A stretch of DNA of 64,000 bases, from positions 1-64,000 of the forward strand of contig JASAMV010002673.1 in the NCBI GenBank assembly GCA_030248065.1, read 5' to 3'. A program made the position numbers and the translations under genes. Below are positions 27,158-38,350 of the stretch, one piece after another. Position 1 is the stretch's first letter; each line of letters starts with the position of its first letter. This DNA is from Rhynchonema sp. JSB1_4 (taxonomy: Eukaryota > Nematoda > Chromadorea > Monhysterida > Xyalidae). The notes beneath the pieces were generated by a model that saw only the letters and a program-made list of their open reading frames with translations, ran no database searches and was not told where the DNA came from.

Positions 27158-30100
27158 GATTGTCGATGAAAATTGTTTTCCGGTTTTCTGAAATGTGAGT
27201 TGATTTGTTGATTTTTGTCAGAAAACTGTAAGATCATCATTTAAAGTCGGCAATCACGAGTTTCAGTTCTGTAAAATGGTATCAATCGAATGTTGAATTG
27301 CGAAAAAACGTTTCAAAAACTGCAAAATATAAATTGTTAAAATAGACAGCGCGACCGTCAGAAAGCGTTTACCTTTACTAATTTGTTGAGAACCGTTTGT
27401 CGAATTTCATATCAACGAATAAAACTATTTTTGTGGTGGAGCAGGCATAAATCTCGAATGAAACACAAAAATTTTTTATGACTTCTTGGTGATCTAGTAT
27501 CAACCTGTTGTTACGATGATCATACAGATATAACCATGAATGTTAAATCTTGTATGATATGTCTAAAAAACTTATGTGTTAAATGATAACTTTACTGTTA
27601 CTGACGGTAGAAAGCGTGAAACCCACACCACCGCATATCAGAAAACGATATTTCACCCGCATGTGAAGATCACTTAGATTTGTGGTGCCAAATGAATACA
27701 CCCGCACATTGCAAAAAACGTCCATCATATTTACTTGCATGTTTTACCACTGCATGTTGATCAGGAGCGTCCGCACACATATACATATACATACTATATG
27801 TATTATACGTACACATTTTGTCGTGTATCTGTACAAATGTTTTTTTGCAGAAACAAACACCTTTCGCTTCACCAAAGTAAAGATACCGGGAATTTTCGTC
27901 TTTGGACCCCACTAGGCCATGATATAGTGAGTTGCTTTACGCAGGACAAAGGTATTCCATAGTAGTCTCTAGACGATTACTGAATTCTGAATATTGAAAT
28001 ATTGTCAGACAGGGGTGTCGAAACGGAAATTTCAGTTAGACAAGTGTGATGGGATGAATACTGCGTTTACCACATGCAAAGTACGCTGTTATTTACGCGC
28101 ATTGAAGAGATTCTGGTGAAGAAGATCCATTTTCACAACTGAAAATGAAATTTAAATTCACCGCAGACCGCATCACTATATAATTCACCAGGGTGGATCC
28201 GAAAAAGTTTGAGACTGAAACAATCATCATAAAATTATATGCGAAGGAAGGGATCGTATTGAAAATGAAACATCACCGAATAACTGAAATTTTTGAAAAC
28301 TAAAAAAAATTCGCTGGCCAAACTCAGCTAAAATTTTTCCCTTTTTCTAAATTTTTTTGAATAGATTGGACTCTGAATATTAGGAAAAGGTGTCATTTTA
28401 CGCGCACAGTGGGTATGCCTTTCTTCCTTCAGAAGGATTTGTGACCCATGCATAAATACTCTGCCTCACCATTAAATTTTTCAAAATTAATGAAACACAC
28501 TCGCGCGCAATGCATGGAGAAAAAGATTTCTAAGAAAAAAGGAAAACATTTTAATATATGTACGTCATCATGCTCAGAGAGCACTGCGTGCGCGGTTACA
28601 AACAAAACACAGGCGGAAGAGAGTGGATAAATTTTCTCTCGAGTAAAAATATCAGGCTATCTACTGTATAGTGTAGATAAGAAGATCTTTTGCGTGCTGC
28701 AGTCGCACATGCAATGTTTATCACGCCCCCCAGTGCAAGCACGCATCCCCATATTGGTTGTTAAAAATGGCACGCAATGGCAACAGTGAAACGTTGTGTT
28801 GAAATGCGGGACTTGATAATAATAGGGCTGCGAGTTTCACCACGATTTTCTTCACATCTTCTGTTGGACTGCACTGCGCATATGTACTTTTAAGGCCTAG
28901 CTATTCTTCCCCCCAAAGAGAAAAAAAACACTCGCGCGCTGCTGGCTGGCTGCACGCGCGCGGCCCCCCGCGCGCGCGCCCCCTTGTTCTCACTCCCAAT
29001 TTACAGTGCACCACGCGTGTGCAATGCAGCCAGCCAAATCCAGCGTGCGTTCATGAAGCCCGCAAGATTGCAGATTTGGACCGGCTGATACATCTGACAA
29101 ATCCGGTACTGACCACGTGCGTATTGTTTAGGCGACCGGTTACGTTACGGCACCTACCTATATTTGGTCCAGATGTGGATTAATGATTAAAGTTAGTCCA
29201 TTATTAGTGAAACATAACAATTACACATACATAGTTCCTAGACTTCTGAAACTAAACATGCAAAACCTGGGACTGTTCAGAACAACTGTGGGGTCCTCAA
29301 ATAGAAACCCGCGGCTGGGGTGGCTTGAAAAGTGTATAAGTGTGTTACCATGTACACGCCAAGGGGTGCACAGCCCACTTCAGGATCACGTAGCACGCGC
29401 GAACCCAAAGCGCATCTTTGTAGGTGTACATACACACCATACACGCGCGCTCGTGTGTTGCGTTTTTGTTCACACGCTGCTGCGACTTTGACCTTTACTG
29501 CACTTTTACCACATTCACGCTATATTAAGTATGTGTATCTCACATCAGATGATGTAGGCACATAGGTACATATGTACAGTACATTGTACGCATGCTGTAC
29601 GTACATATGTGACAGACGAGTAACATTGCACACCTACGTACCCATAGTTGTCAAGCCATTACACGATTTAGAGCAAAGATATCCTAAACTGCGTTGTCGC
29701 ACAAAACACGCCCAGGCGAAAGTATTGCTGAGCCGTATGCATGCGTGGAAGTAAATATGCCTGGCTGCCAACAGGGGAAGAAAAAGAAACCCACCCAAAA
29801 AGGTGGCCGATTTTTTGAGTGCTGCTGTTTCATAGGAGCTTTCCAATGAAACATCACAAGTAGGGTCAGAGCGGAACATGCTATGTTCTGAAAAAATCGC
29901 GTAGTCAGAACATCCACAGTGATGTGCACCACGCGCACGCTCTTCGTTTGTTAATTTAGTGTGAAGGACTGAGAGATTTTTTATCATTTTTTATCACTTG
30001 GTAAGCAGGAGACGAGCATATTTGGCAATTGTCGTTCTGTTTCAGCAACAAAATCAACCACTAAATAGCGGAAAACACAACAACGCTTTAACCAAGCGCA

Positions 30101-30197
30101 ACTGAAAATTTGTGATTTGACTTAATGAGAATAATGTATGAAACTCCGCATAATGATCGCAATCAACATGCATGTAAAAGAAGACAGGGTCACCATG
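27158..30197. other. Intergenic region upstream of the LPR gene
   Basis: About 3 kb without a supported gene; short ORFs are isolated and lack domain signal. The first part should contain the LPR promoter. An unusual CG block lies at about 28930-28983, including alternating CGCGCGCG tracts and C-runs, in otherwise AT-rich DNA. Pyrimidine/purine alternation of this kind can adopt non-B DNA. Confidence 0.5.
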
Positions 30198-30808
30198 GGT
30201 GATATTTTCGAAACGGTGTAAAGGTCAGTTGGGTGTAAAGGTCGGTGGAAAGGTCGGTGAGAAAGTTTAGTGTAAGCTCGGTGTAAGCTTGAAACATTGC
30301 ACGCTGATCAAGCAGCAGACGCGCGTTTCTAAACGAAAGGTCAACTTTGACAGTCTGCTGTGCAAGTGTAAATCGTTTGTTTGCAATATTGTTTATTTAG
30401 GCTGGTTGCACAAGCGTCTTTCATCGGTATGCATGTATTTCGTAATCTATCATGCATGGAGCCGTTTTGATTTCGTGCTGCGATCAGTTAGTGACGTCAA
30501 AATTTTTGGCGCCGCCGTCAATGAATCAGTTCAATTTCTCAACAGCCTTGCGGCGAATTGTTAGGTTACTTACAAATATTCCTTTAAAACGTTTTCGCAA
30601 CCAGCTTAAATAAACCGGATTTGAAACAAACGATTTACACTTGCACAGCAGTGTCAAAGTTGACCTTTCGTTTAGAAACGTGCGTCTGCTGCTTGCTCAG
30701 CGTGCAATGTTTCAAGCTTACGCCGAGCTTACACTGAACTTTCTCACACCGAGCTTTCCATCGACCTCTACACCCAACTGACCTTTACACCGTTTCGAAA
30801 ATATCACC
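30198..30808. mobile_element. Foldback MITE with 5-bp target duplication
   Basis: A 611-bp element with inverted arms of about 210 bp (GGTGATATTTTCGAAACGG ... CCGTTTCGAAAATATCACC) around a ~180-bp loop. It is flanked by CCATG on both sides (30193-30197 and 30809-30813). Arms contain the repeated motif GGTGTAAAGGTCGGTG. No ORF of note. Confidence 0.88.
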
Positions 30809-31647
30809 CCATGCAGGTGCCACGAAAAAAGCTGTCCAGAAGCTAATCTTATGGCGTGGCTCACAACTTCGCTGACGTTCTTCTAACAAGAAACAAACAC
30901 ACACACGCAATGTAATGTGCATTCAGGTAACTTTCCGCTCGCAACCCTCAAAGCGTGACCCATATCTAACGTTTTGACATGCTACATACACCGCTGAAAT
31001 CACGCGGGGAACATTATAAATTTGAAATGAGGTATGTATGCATTTGCGCACAAATGAACAGCAGCATGTCAGCTTGCAAATGAATCTGTGCCACGTGAAT
31101 ATCGGAAATTCACAACTGCTTCATACATACATAGGTACTAGAATGTACCAACCTCCCAAATAATAATGTCACCTTGTTTATGTCATGTTACTCAGTAGTC
31201 ACAAACACAACGCGATATTTTAGCCGCACCGGGTCGGTGTGCACAACCGAATATTTCATCCCGCACTAAAATATCTGGCGCTAAATCCACTTTCATCTCA
31301 TTGTCATATTGATGAATTCACAGCAGAAGTTTAAGGGCCGCGAGTTTCCCTTTCGATTTGAAAATCAGTTAAAATTAGAAATCCGCTTTAAAACGTTTGG
31401 CTTTATCTTCAATGATCCCATCCCATAAAATTGGCAGTACTTAAAAAACAGTATTTTATGTGAAAATGGTTTAAAAAGAATCAGTTCATTGTATTAGAAC
31501 GTAAGTAACAAGAATCCAAAATTAGAAAAACCAGCAACGCATAAAATAGTGACATTTGCTATTGATGATCCGTTCAAAAAGAAGGCACATCATATTGATA
31601 ACATATGTAACATGTCATGCATATAGTGGGATGACATTAGTGTTCCT
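30809..31647. other. Intergenic, no gene seen
   Basis: About 0.84 kb of AT-rich sequence before the 3' end of the type II membrane protein gene. No supported feature. Confidence 0.45.
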
Positions 31648-34600
31648 TCAGACCGCCACCCAATTCTCCTGTTTATCACCCAGCCAACGCCAACTGCCGT
31701 CCGCAGCCGACTTCCTCACCAACACAGCGCAATCGGCGCGTTTGGCGCAAAAGTTCGAATTCGCCTTCCTCGATGAGTCGCAACTTTCTGGCGTGATTTT
31801 GCCGTGCAAACAGTCGTTGTAGATTCGGTCGACATAGGACAATGTTGCCAGATGATTTTCGTATAGACTGATTTCTGCGTTTTTTCTTGGGACGCGCTTC
31901 GACGAACTTTTCAGAGTCGCTTTGAATCCGTTCGTGAGATTCAGGGAGGTGCCTGGGACCTAAAATTGGGATTAAAACTCACGGTTTTCACAGAACTTGA
32001 ACATCAAAACATGTTCCCTAAGTTGCGCCAAACATCAGCAATCTATACTACTAAAACAGGAAGACGTATGTATGCATGCATGTGTGTTTGTGGCCCCTCT
32101 CTCGGACGGGTCAATTTCCACGGGTAGCTTTGGGTGTGCTAACGGGTCTTCGGGGGGAGGGGGGTGGCACGGCACGGGCGCGGCGCTGTAGCCGGGCCGT
32201 AGGCACGGGTCCCGACTAGTAGTACTCACATACTGTAACTGCTCCTAGAGGGTGAAGTGATCAAAATTTGCTCTGTTTCACACGGTGGTGATGTTACGAT
32301 ACGCAACTGGAATCTCCCTAAAATATTCAGAAACGAACCACCCTTTCAATCGAACCTTTATATTTCCGGACAATTTCACATCTTTGCTTATAAGCACTGT
32401 TGTCTTCCTGAAATCATCCGCCGCCGATTCACAGTTTCCCGTCAGAATTTCTGCCTTTGTCGCAACGAGCGTGACATTCGATAGCACTTCGTTCAGCGAA
32501 ATTATTTGATCGTTTTCAAATGTCTTCGCCGAAATTCTGGCCAGCTTCATTATGGCGCCCGTTTTGCTGTCCACCTGGGGCACTTGACCGGGCTTCAGAA
32601 GCATGAAGGTCTGAAACTAATGTTCATCGCATCAATATTTTGAAGACTCTTGTTGAGACTGGTTTTGCGTTTCAACCAGAACTGCGGTCTTGCCACATGC
32701 TGTTGTTTTTGTTTGGGTCGTATTTTGTGATGGAGTTGGAGCACTAAATTCTACACCAGAGTAAAACGTGTTCATCTACATAAAAATATTCGCCTTCAAA
32801 GGTTAGACGGTCTCCAAGTCTCCAAAGCACCTGCAGTGTCTAAAAAATCCGTCTGTGAAATATTATTTCCACAGATGGTTCCACCATTAAACGTTGACTA
32901 AACCATATACCGGTGCACCAAGTCATCGTCAGTCCATACCATAATGGACAAGTCCCTACCGTAGCTGTTGTTGCCCCAGTTCCACCACCACAATCTTGCA
33001 TCACCGATTGCACCCATCCCAGTTTTCCTTCGTCGATCCGTTTCTCACGATTTGTATCGAATGTTCGACTTCGCTCGAATTTGGCCGATCTTCGAAGCTC
33101 GACAAAGCCGAACGACGAATAAATTTGTAGAAACTGGAAAGTTACGAAAATTGACCTCGTTTTTGTTCAGAAAAGTTATCCCCAAACTAAGTCTTCAGGG
33201 GTCTTATTTGGGTCCCGGGGGCTTATTTGGAAATTTGCCGAATGTGTCCCCCAGTGGGGGCATAATTGGGATCATAGAAAGAAAAAAGTACATTTAGAAG
33301 AATGCTTTCAGTCCACACCACAAACAAATACTAGACCCCAACCTGACCTCATCAACCTGCTGGTGCACACTGTCAGCGTAAAGCACGATTTTTTTCACTG
33401 ATGTTTCGTGTCTCAATGCTTCAAGCCATTGCACCAAATGTGCCCAATTGGTGGTGTATGGGCGAAGGTATGAGACCACAATTAGAGATTTTGATTGTTT
33501 TTGCAATCTTTTTGACGATTTTGCTGTTAGCAGTTTCAAATCCCGAATCATACCATTGGATGTTACCTGAATAACAAATCGGAGTTCAGGTTTTTTTCAG
33601 ATTTCTGTGGTCATGTGCATTTTAACTTCGCACAAAGTTATACTGCTCCACTTTTATCAGGTCTAATCCTGATTGATAACAATGCCGGATCATGTTGGGA
33701 TCGCGGACTTTCTTAATCACCGTCGGGATTTCAAGACCTTCTCGGGATCGAAATGCTTCGGCATATCCGCGGGATCGGGATCCCGTCCGAGCAATGTTCG
33801 TCCAGACATCTTTGCTCGCCCATGTGCATATTTACAAACAACCTGCACATCCACATTGGTTCCCATCGACCCGCTGTCGCGCGTGTTTGGCCAACAGACC
33901 AAGTGCATGTTGAGATCACATCGATGTTTGCACAGGGACGGCGCTGAACACAACAGTGTGCGGGCAAATGTGCAACACGTAATAGGAAAAAATTTTCTAG
34001 TTTAGTTTTTTGTTTATTTTTTTAGTTTAAGGTCCAATTAACACTGACTGTGATCCTTCGCACAGGCCCGCCCATGCGGCTAAAGTCGGCTGATCGTACT
34101 GCGCTCAAATCAAGGCGCCAAACAAGCAACAACACATGAGTTCCAAATGAGCGCGAGAAATACTACACGTGATTTGACGACTTGATTTGATCACAGTACT
34201 ATGTAAAAGCCCTAAAGTCCAAATCGCAGCGCATACACGCTTCAGGATTATAATAATCGGGGCATGCGCGGTAGCGCATGTCCCATATGGTTGTCCGGAG
34301 TTAGTGCCGGCAGCAAAAATTTTCACTGGCCAGTTATTCCACAACAAAGCACCGATGGTTTCAATATTTAACCACAAGGTGCCCTAGGCCACCCTACATC
34401 TGCGTTCAAAATTTGACGTTCATCGGTACCGGCGTCGTGGAGTTACGGTACCCAACGCCTCTCAAAAAGTGCAAAAACGTTCTTCTTCTTCTTTCTTTCT
34501 TTCTTTCTTTTTTTCCGGCAAAATGTTCGTCCAAAACTCAGGGATACATCGGACGAGAAATCTGCCGCGGCAGAGGGGGTTTTGAAGGTCGAGAAACTCG

Positions 34601-37521
34601 GTGGTGACATTGGTTTTTGGATCCAGTACTTTTCGGAGCCAGAACCGGAACTGGAACCGGAACTCAGTATTTAGGCATGCAAATAAGTCGCACACTGGCC
34701 TGGTCATAAAAACGGTGCGTGCGGTATATAGGTTTTCGGGGTCGAGAAATCTAATGGCGACATTGGTTTTTGAATCCGGAGCTCTTCGGAGCCAGAACCG
34801 GAACTGGAACTCAGTATTTATCAGGCAAATAAGTCGCGCAATACTGGTCTCATCATAAAGACAGTGCGTGCGGTATATAGGTTTTCGGGGTCGAGAAATC
34901 TAATGGTGACATTGGTTTTTCAATCCGGAGCTCTTCGGAACCAGAACTGGAACTGGAACCGGAACTCAATATTTAGCCATGCAAATAAGTCGCACAATAC
35001 TGGTCTGATCATAAAGACAGTGCGTGCGGTATATAGGTTTTCGGGGTCGAGAAATCTAATGGTGACCTTGGTTTTTGAATCCGGAGCTCTTCGGAGCCAG
35101 AACCGGAACTGGAACCGGAACTCAGTATTTATCAAGCAAATAAGTCGCACAATACTGGTCTGATCATAAAGACAGTGCGTGCGCTACATAGGTTTTCGGG
35201 GTCGAGAAATCTAATGGTGACATTGGTTTTTAAATCCGGAACTTTTTGGAGCCAGAACCGGAACTAGAACCGGAACTCAAAACTGATTCACGTGAATAAA
35301 CAACACAATACTGCCGTGATCATGAAGAAAGGGGGGCGATATATAGGCTTTCGGGTCGAAAAATCTAATGGCGACATTGGCTTTTGAATCCGGAGCTCTC
35401 CGGAGCCAGAACCGAAACTGGAACCGGAACTCAGTATTTATCCATGCAAATAAGTCGCACAATACTGGCCTTATCATAACGACAGTGCGTGCGGTATATA
35501 GGTTTTCGGGGTCGAGAAACCCAACGGTGGCATTGGTTTTTAAATCTGGAACTTTTCGGAGCCAGAACCGGAACTAGAACCGGAACTCAGTATTGATCAA
35601 TGCGAATAAATAGTGTCATAGTGATCTGATCTCCAATAATGTGTCAGCTGTTTATGTTTCTGGGGTCGTGGAATCTGATGGTGGGTGACATCGCTTTTTT
35701 ACCTCTGACTTGATTGAGGTGTGAAACAGTAACATGAATACAGTCAAACCATCACAAGGTGAACCTCTAGATAGTGACTTCTTCTATATAGTGAACGAAT
35801 TATCAGTGTGATCATATGTATTTTCCGTCAACCGAATGAGAAAATGCGCTTACTCGATATAAAACAAAAATACAAGAAGAAAAATGCCCGCTGTCGCGCG
35901 GCAAGAATCAGGATACGGTTCTCGATATCATGCTGATCGCATATAAAACACCTATACAAGATTGTTTACTCCCCAAAGTAAAAAGATATCAGTGATTACG
36001 CACAGGAGCATAAGGCGACTAAAAACATCACCGAAACAGAAGAAAAGCTTATTTGCCAAAAAATGAACAGGATTTAGAAAGAGGCATTGCATTCCATTTG
36101 AAAAGTGAATTAAAAAGCGATACGCCATCAAGGAACCATATTGCGGCCAATAGCGCAATGAGGCGACGACGGCAAGCTGTCACAAGTTCGATTCGTACTA
36201 GTAACGGCATAAAGAGTGGGTAAAACGATTATGCCTTGGCCGCAATATGGTTCCTTGATGGCGTATCGCTTTTTAATTCACTTTTCAAATGGAATGCAAT
36301 GCCTCTTTCTAAATCCTGTTCATTTTTGGCAAATAAGCTTTTCTTCTGTTTCGGTGATGTTTTTAGTCGCCTTATGCTCCTGTGCGTAATCACTGATATC
36401 TTTTTACTTTGGGGAGTAAACAATCTTGTATAGGTGTTTTATATGCGATCAGCATGATATCGAGAACCATATCCTGATTCTTGCCGCGCGACAGCAGGCA
36501 TTTTTCTTCTTGTACAAGATTGTTTACACTCAACTAAGAATCAGGCTTACAGCACAGGCCGGCCTACATCGGAGCAAAAGTCAAAATGGTCAAAGAACAA
36601 AAGCTTATTTGCCAAAAATGAAAGGATTTAGAAAGAGGCATTGCATTCCATTTGACAAGTGAATTAAAAAGCGATACGCCATCAAGGAACCATATTGCGG
36701 CCAATAGCGCATGAGGCACGACGGCAACCACATCAACAAACCAAAAAAAAAAACACCCATTCCTTGATGGCGTATCGCTTTTAATTCCCTTTTCAAATGG
36801 AATGCAATGCCTCTTTCTAAATCCTGTTCATTTTTTGGCAAATAAGCTTTTCTTCTGTTTCGGTGATGTTGTTAGTCGCCTTATGCTCCTGTGCGTAATC
36901 ACTGATATCTTTTTACTTTGGGGAGTAAACAATCTTGTATAGGTGTTTTATATGCGATAAGCATGATATCGAGAACCATATCCTGATTCTTGCCGCGCGA
37001 CAGCGGGCATTTTTCTTCTTGTATCAGGTATGGACACAGGCCATTTCCAGTATTAAGATGTACTCTAACAGACTGATGTTTCAACCCGACATGATAAAAT
37101 ACACAGGATTACATTACTTACTGTCGAACAGTCGCTTAGTTGTGGCATTACGCACCGTTTGTCCATCCTGCTGTAGAATGTCGAACTTTTGCCTGCTATC
37201 GCAAGGCGACGCAAGAATCAGGCACAGCCGCGACCCGTCTCTTACCGGGAACACGCGTTCATAAATATGACTGGATCTATTGTCAACCTGAACCAAATGT
37301 TCGGGCTCAGGCAGGGACCAATTCAAATGTGTCCACTCGGGTATGTCATAGATTTCGATGGCGATTATTTTGAACGTCAAAATCAGGCTGGCAAAGAAAA
37401 TGCAGCAAAATGCGATCAAGGCACGCAGGAGGTTCTTCTTGGTGCAAATGTTTTGACACCGGCTCCGACGCATCACTGAGGGCTGACCAACTTTGTGATA
37501 CGAATAGGATTGCCCGGGCAT
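31648..37521 (-). CDS. Type II membrane protein, function unknown
   Basis: I do not recognise this gene with confidence. Five minus-strand exons (37122-37521, 33738-33943, 33348-33566, 32284-32610, 31648-31959) join in phase to 487 codons. A short basic N-terminus precedes one membrane segment (LLRALIAFCCIFFASLILTF), so the long C-terminal part would be lumenal or extracellular, as in Golgi glycosyltransferases. Exon 3 reads SLIVVSYLRPYTTNWAHLVQ, then a segment ending KKIVLYADS, which recalls the start of glycosyltransferase family 92 domains, but I see no clear catalytic motif. The C-terminal exon is cysteine-containing (NDCLHGKITPESC, then DGSWRWLGD). Exon 2 and the donor after exon 4 are the least certain. 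The first intron is about 3.2 kb and packed with repeats. Confidence 0.6.
32042..32219 (+). mobile_element. Mini-Helitron (non-autonomous)
   Basis: The 178-bp segment begins TCTATACTACTAAAACAGG directly after an A and ends GGTCCCGACTAG directly before a T, matching Helitron insertion between A and T with 5' TC and 3' CTAG. The 3' end is GC-rich with hairpin potential (CGGGCC ... GGTCCCG). No terminal inverted repeats or target duplication, as expected. It sits in the intron between exons 4 and 5 of the type II membrane protein gene. Confidence 0.78.
34588..35690. repeat. ~153-bp tandem repeat, about 8 copies
   Basis: GTCGAGAAA or a close variant recurs at 34588, 34741, 34890, 35046, 35201, 35355, 35511 and (GTCGTGGAA) 35666, a period of 149-156 bp. 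Each unit carries an inner short repeat of CCGGAACTGGAA type. It lies in the first intron of the type II membrane protein gene. A TTTC-type microsatellite (about 34480-34513) precedes it. Apparent 51-residue repeat peptides are a by-product. Confidence 0.92.
35873..37021. mobile_element. Nested TA-flanked foldback elements
   Basis: Two back-to-back foldbacks. The first (35873-36512) starts CAAGAAGAAAAATGCCCGC and ends with the reverse complement, with TA on both sides. Its arms meet near 36170-36230. A second inverted pair follows (about 36596-36765 against 36767-37021), ending again in TTTTTCTTCTTG before TA. Arms share GCTTATTTGCCAAAAA and the GATTGTTTAC segment. TA flanks suggest a Tc1/mariner-type origin. 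They occupy the first intron of the type II membrane protein gene. Confidence 0.8.
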
Positions 37522-38350
37522 TGTGTGTGGAAAGATAGCTATTTATTTGTGCGGTTGTTGTGAAATTACATTTCCAGATGAAGACTCTCACACATGGAAT
37601 GAGACTGGCAACGAAATATTTCGTTATCAGTAGTGATTTGATTGTTTATTCCTTCTGTTTTTTCCGCGGTTGAGTAACTGTCAATCATTGAGCGAGAGGA
37701 CAACCAAATGGTTATTTGAAGAAGTCTATTGATAACAAAAATGTATAGCAGTTTTTTATCACATGTGTGATGAGCATTAACCTACGTGGTAGAACGAAAA
37801 GTTTTATCTATTGAATACAGGAAACGCGTCGGTCGACAAATTGGTAAAAATATCCACACGATTGACGCACAACGAGCAAAAGCACATCCTCAAGAACAAT
37901 GAGGGAAAAACAAATATACAGCGGCTTGAAGCACGTAAAAAGGAAAAATAAATATAAACAAAACACGAGCTCAATCAAAAATAATGAATCAGTTCGACAC
38001 ACAATCAGTCGTGTTTCTCAATGCTCTGTTCTCTTCGGGCAGCCATCGCTGGCACGTAGCTCAGACGTCGCATTCCTGGAACATATGCCATTACCTGAAT
38101 CAACTTTAATTCGAAAAAGGATGCAGGATAATATAATATCAGAATCCGTAGCAAAGATGGCTGTTTAGATTTAGCGACGTCACCGATTTCCACCAGCCTA
38201 AGCTGGCTATGGTTCCAAGAGCACCAATCAATCATAAAGATTGACGCTGTAGGCAAAAAAAACGTAAATGGAACATAAAAAATATCAAGTTCTAATCTAG
38301 TTGAAATTTTAAAAAAAACTAATAATACTAAAATAACAAGTAATAGCCTA
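37522..38350. other. Intergenic between two minus-strand genes
   Basis: About 0.83 kb between the 3' end of the channel gene and the start of the type II membrane protein gene. AT-rich; should hold the channel 3' UTR and the downstream promoter. No repeat or RNA gene seen. Confidence 0.45.

Noticed and set aside
33673..34005. 110-codon plus-strand ORF
   Set aside because: It overlaps in antisense a minus-strand exon (33738-33943) that fits the splice phases of the type II membrane protein gene.
34588..35690. 51-residue repeat protein
   Set aside because: By-product of a tandem repeat whose period varies from 149 to 156 bp, so frames are not kept between units.
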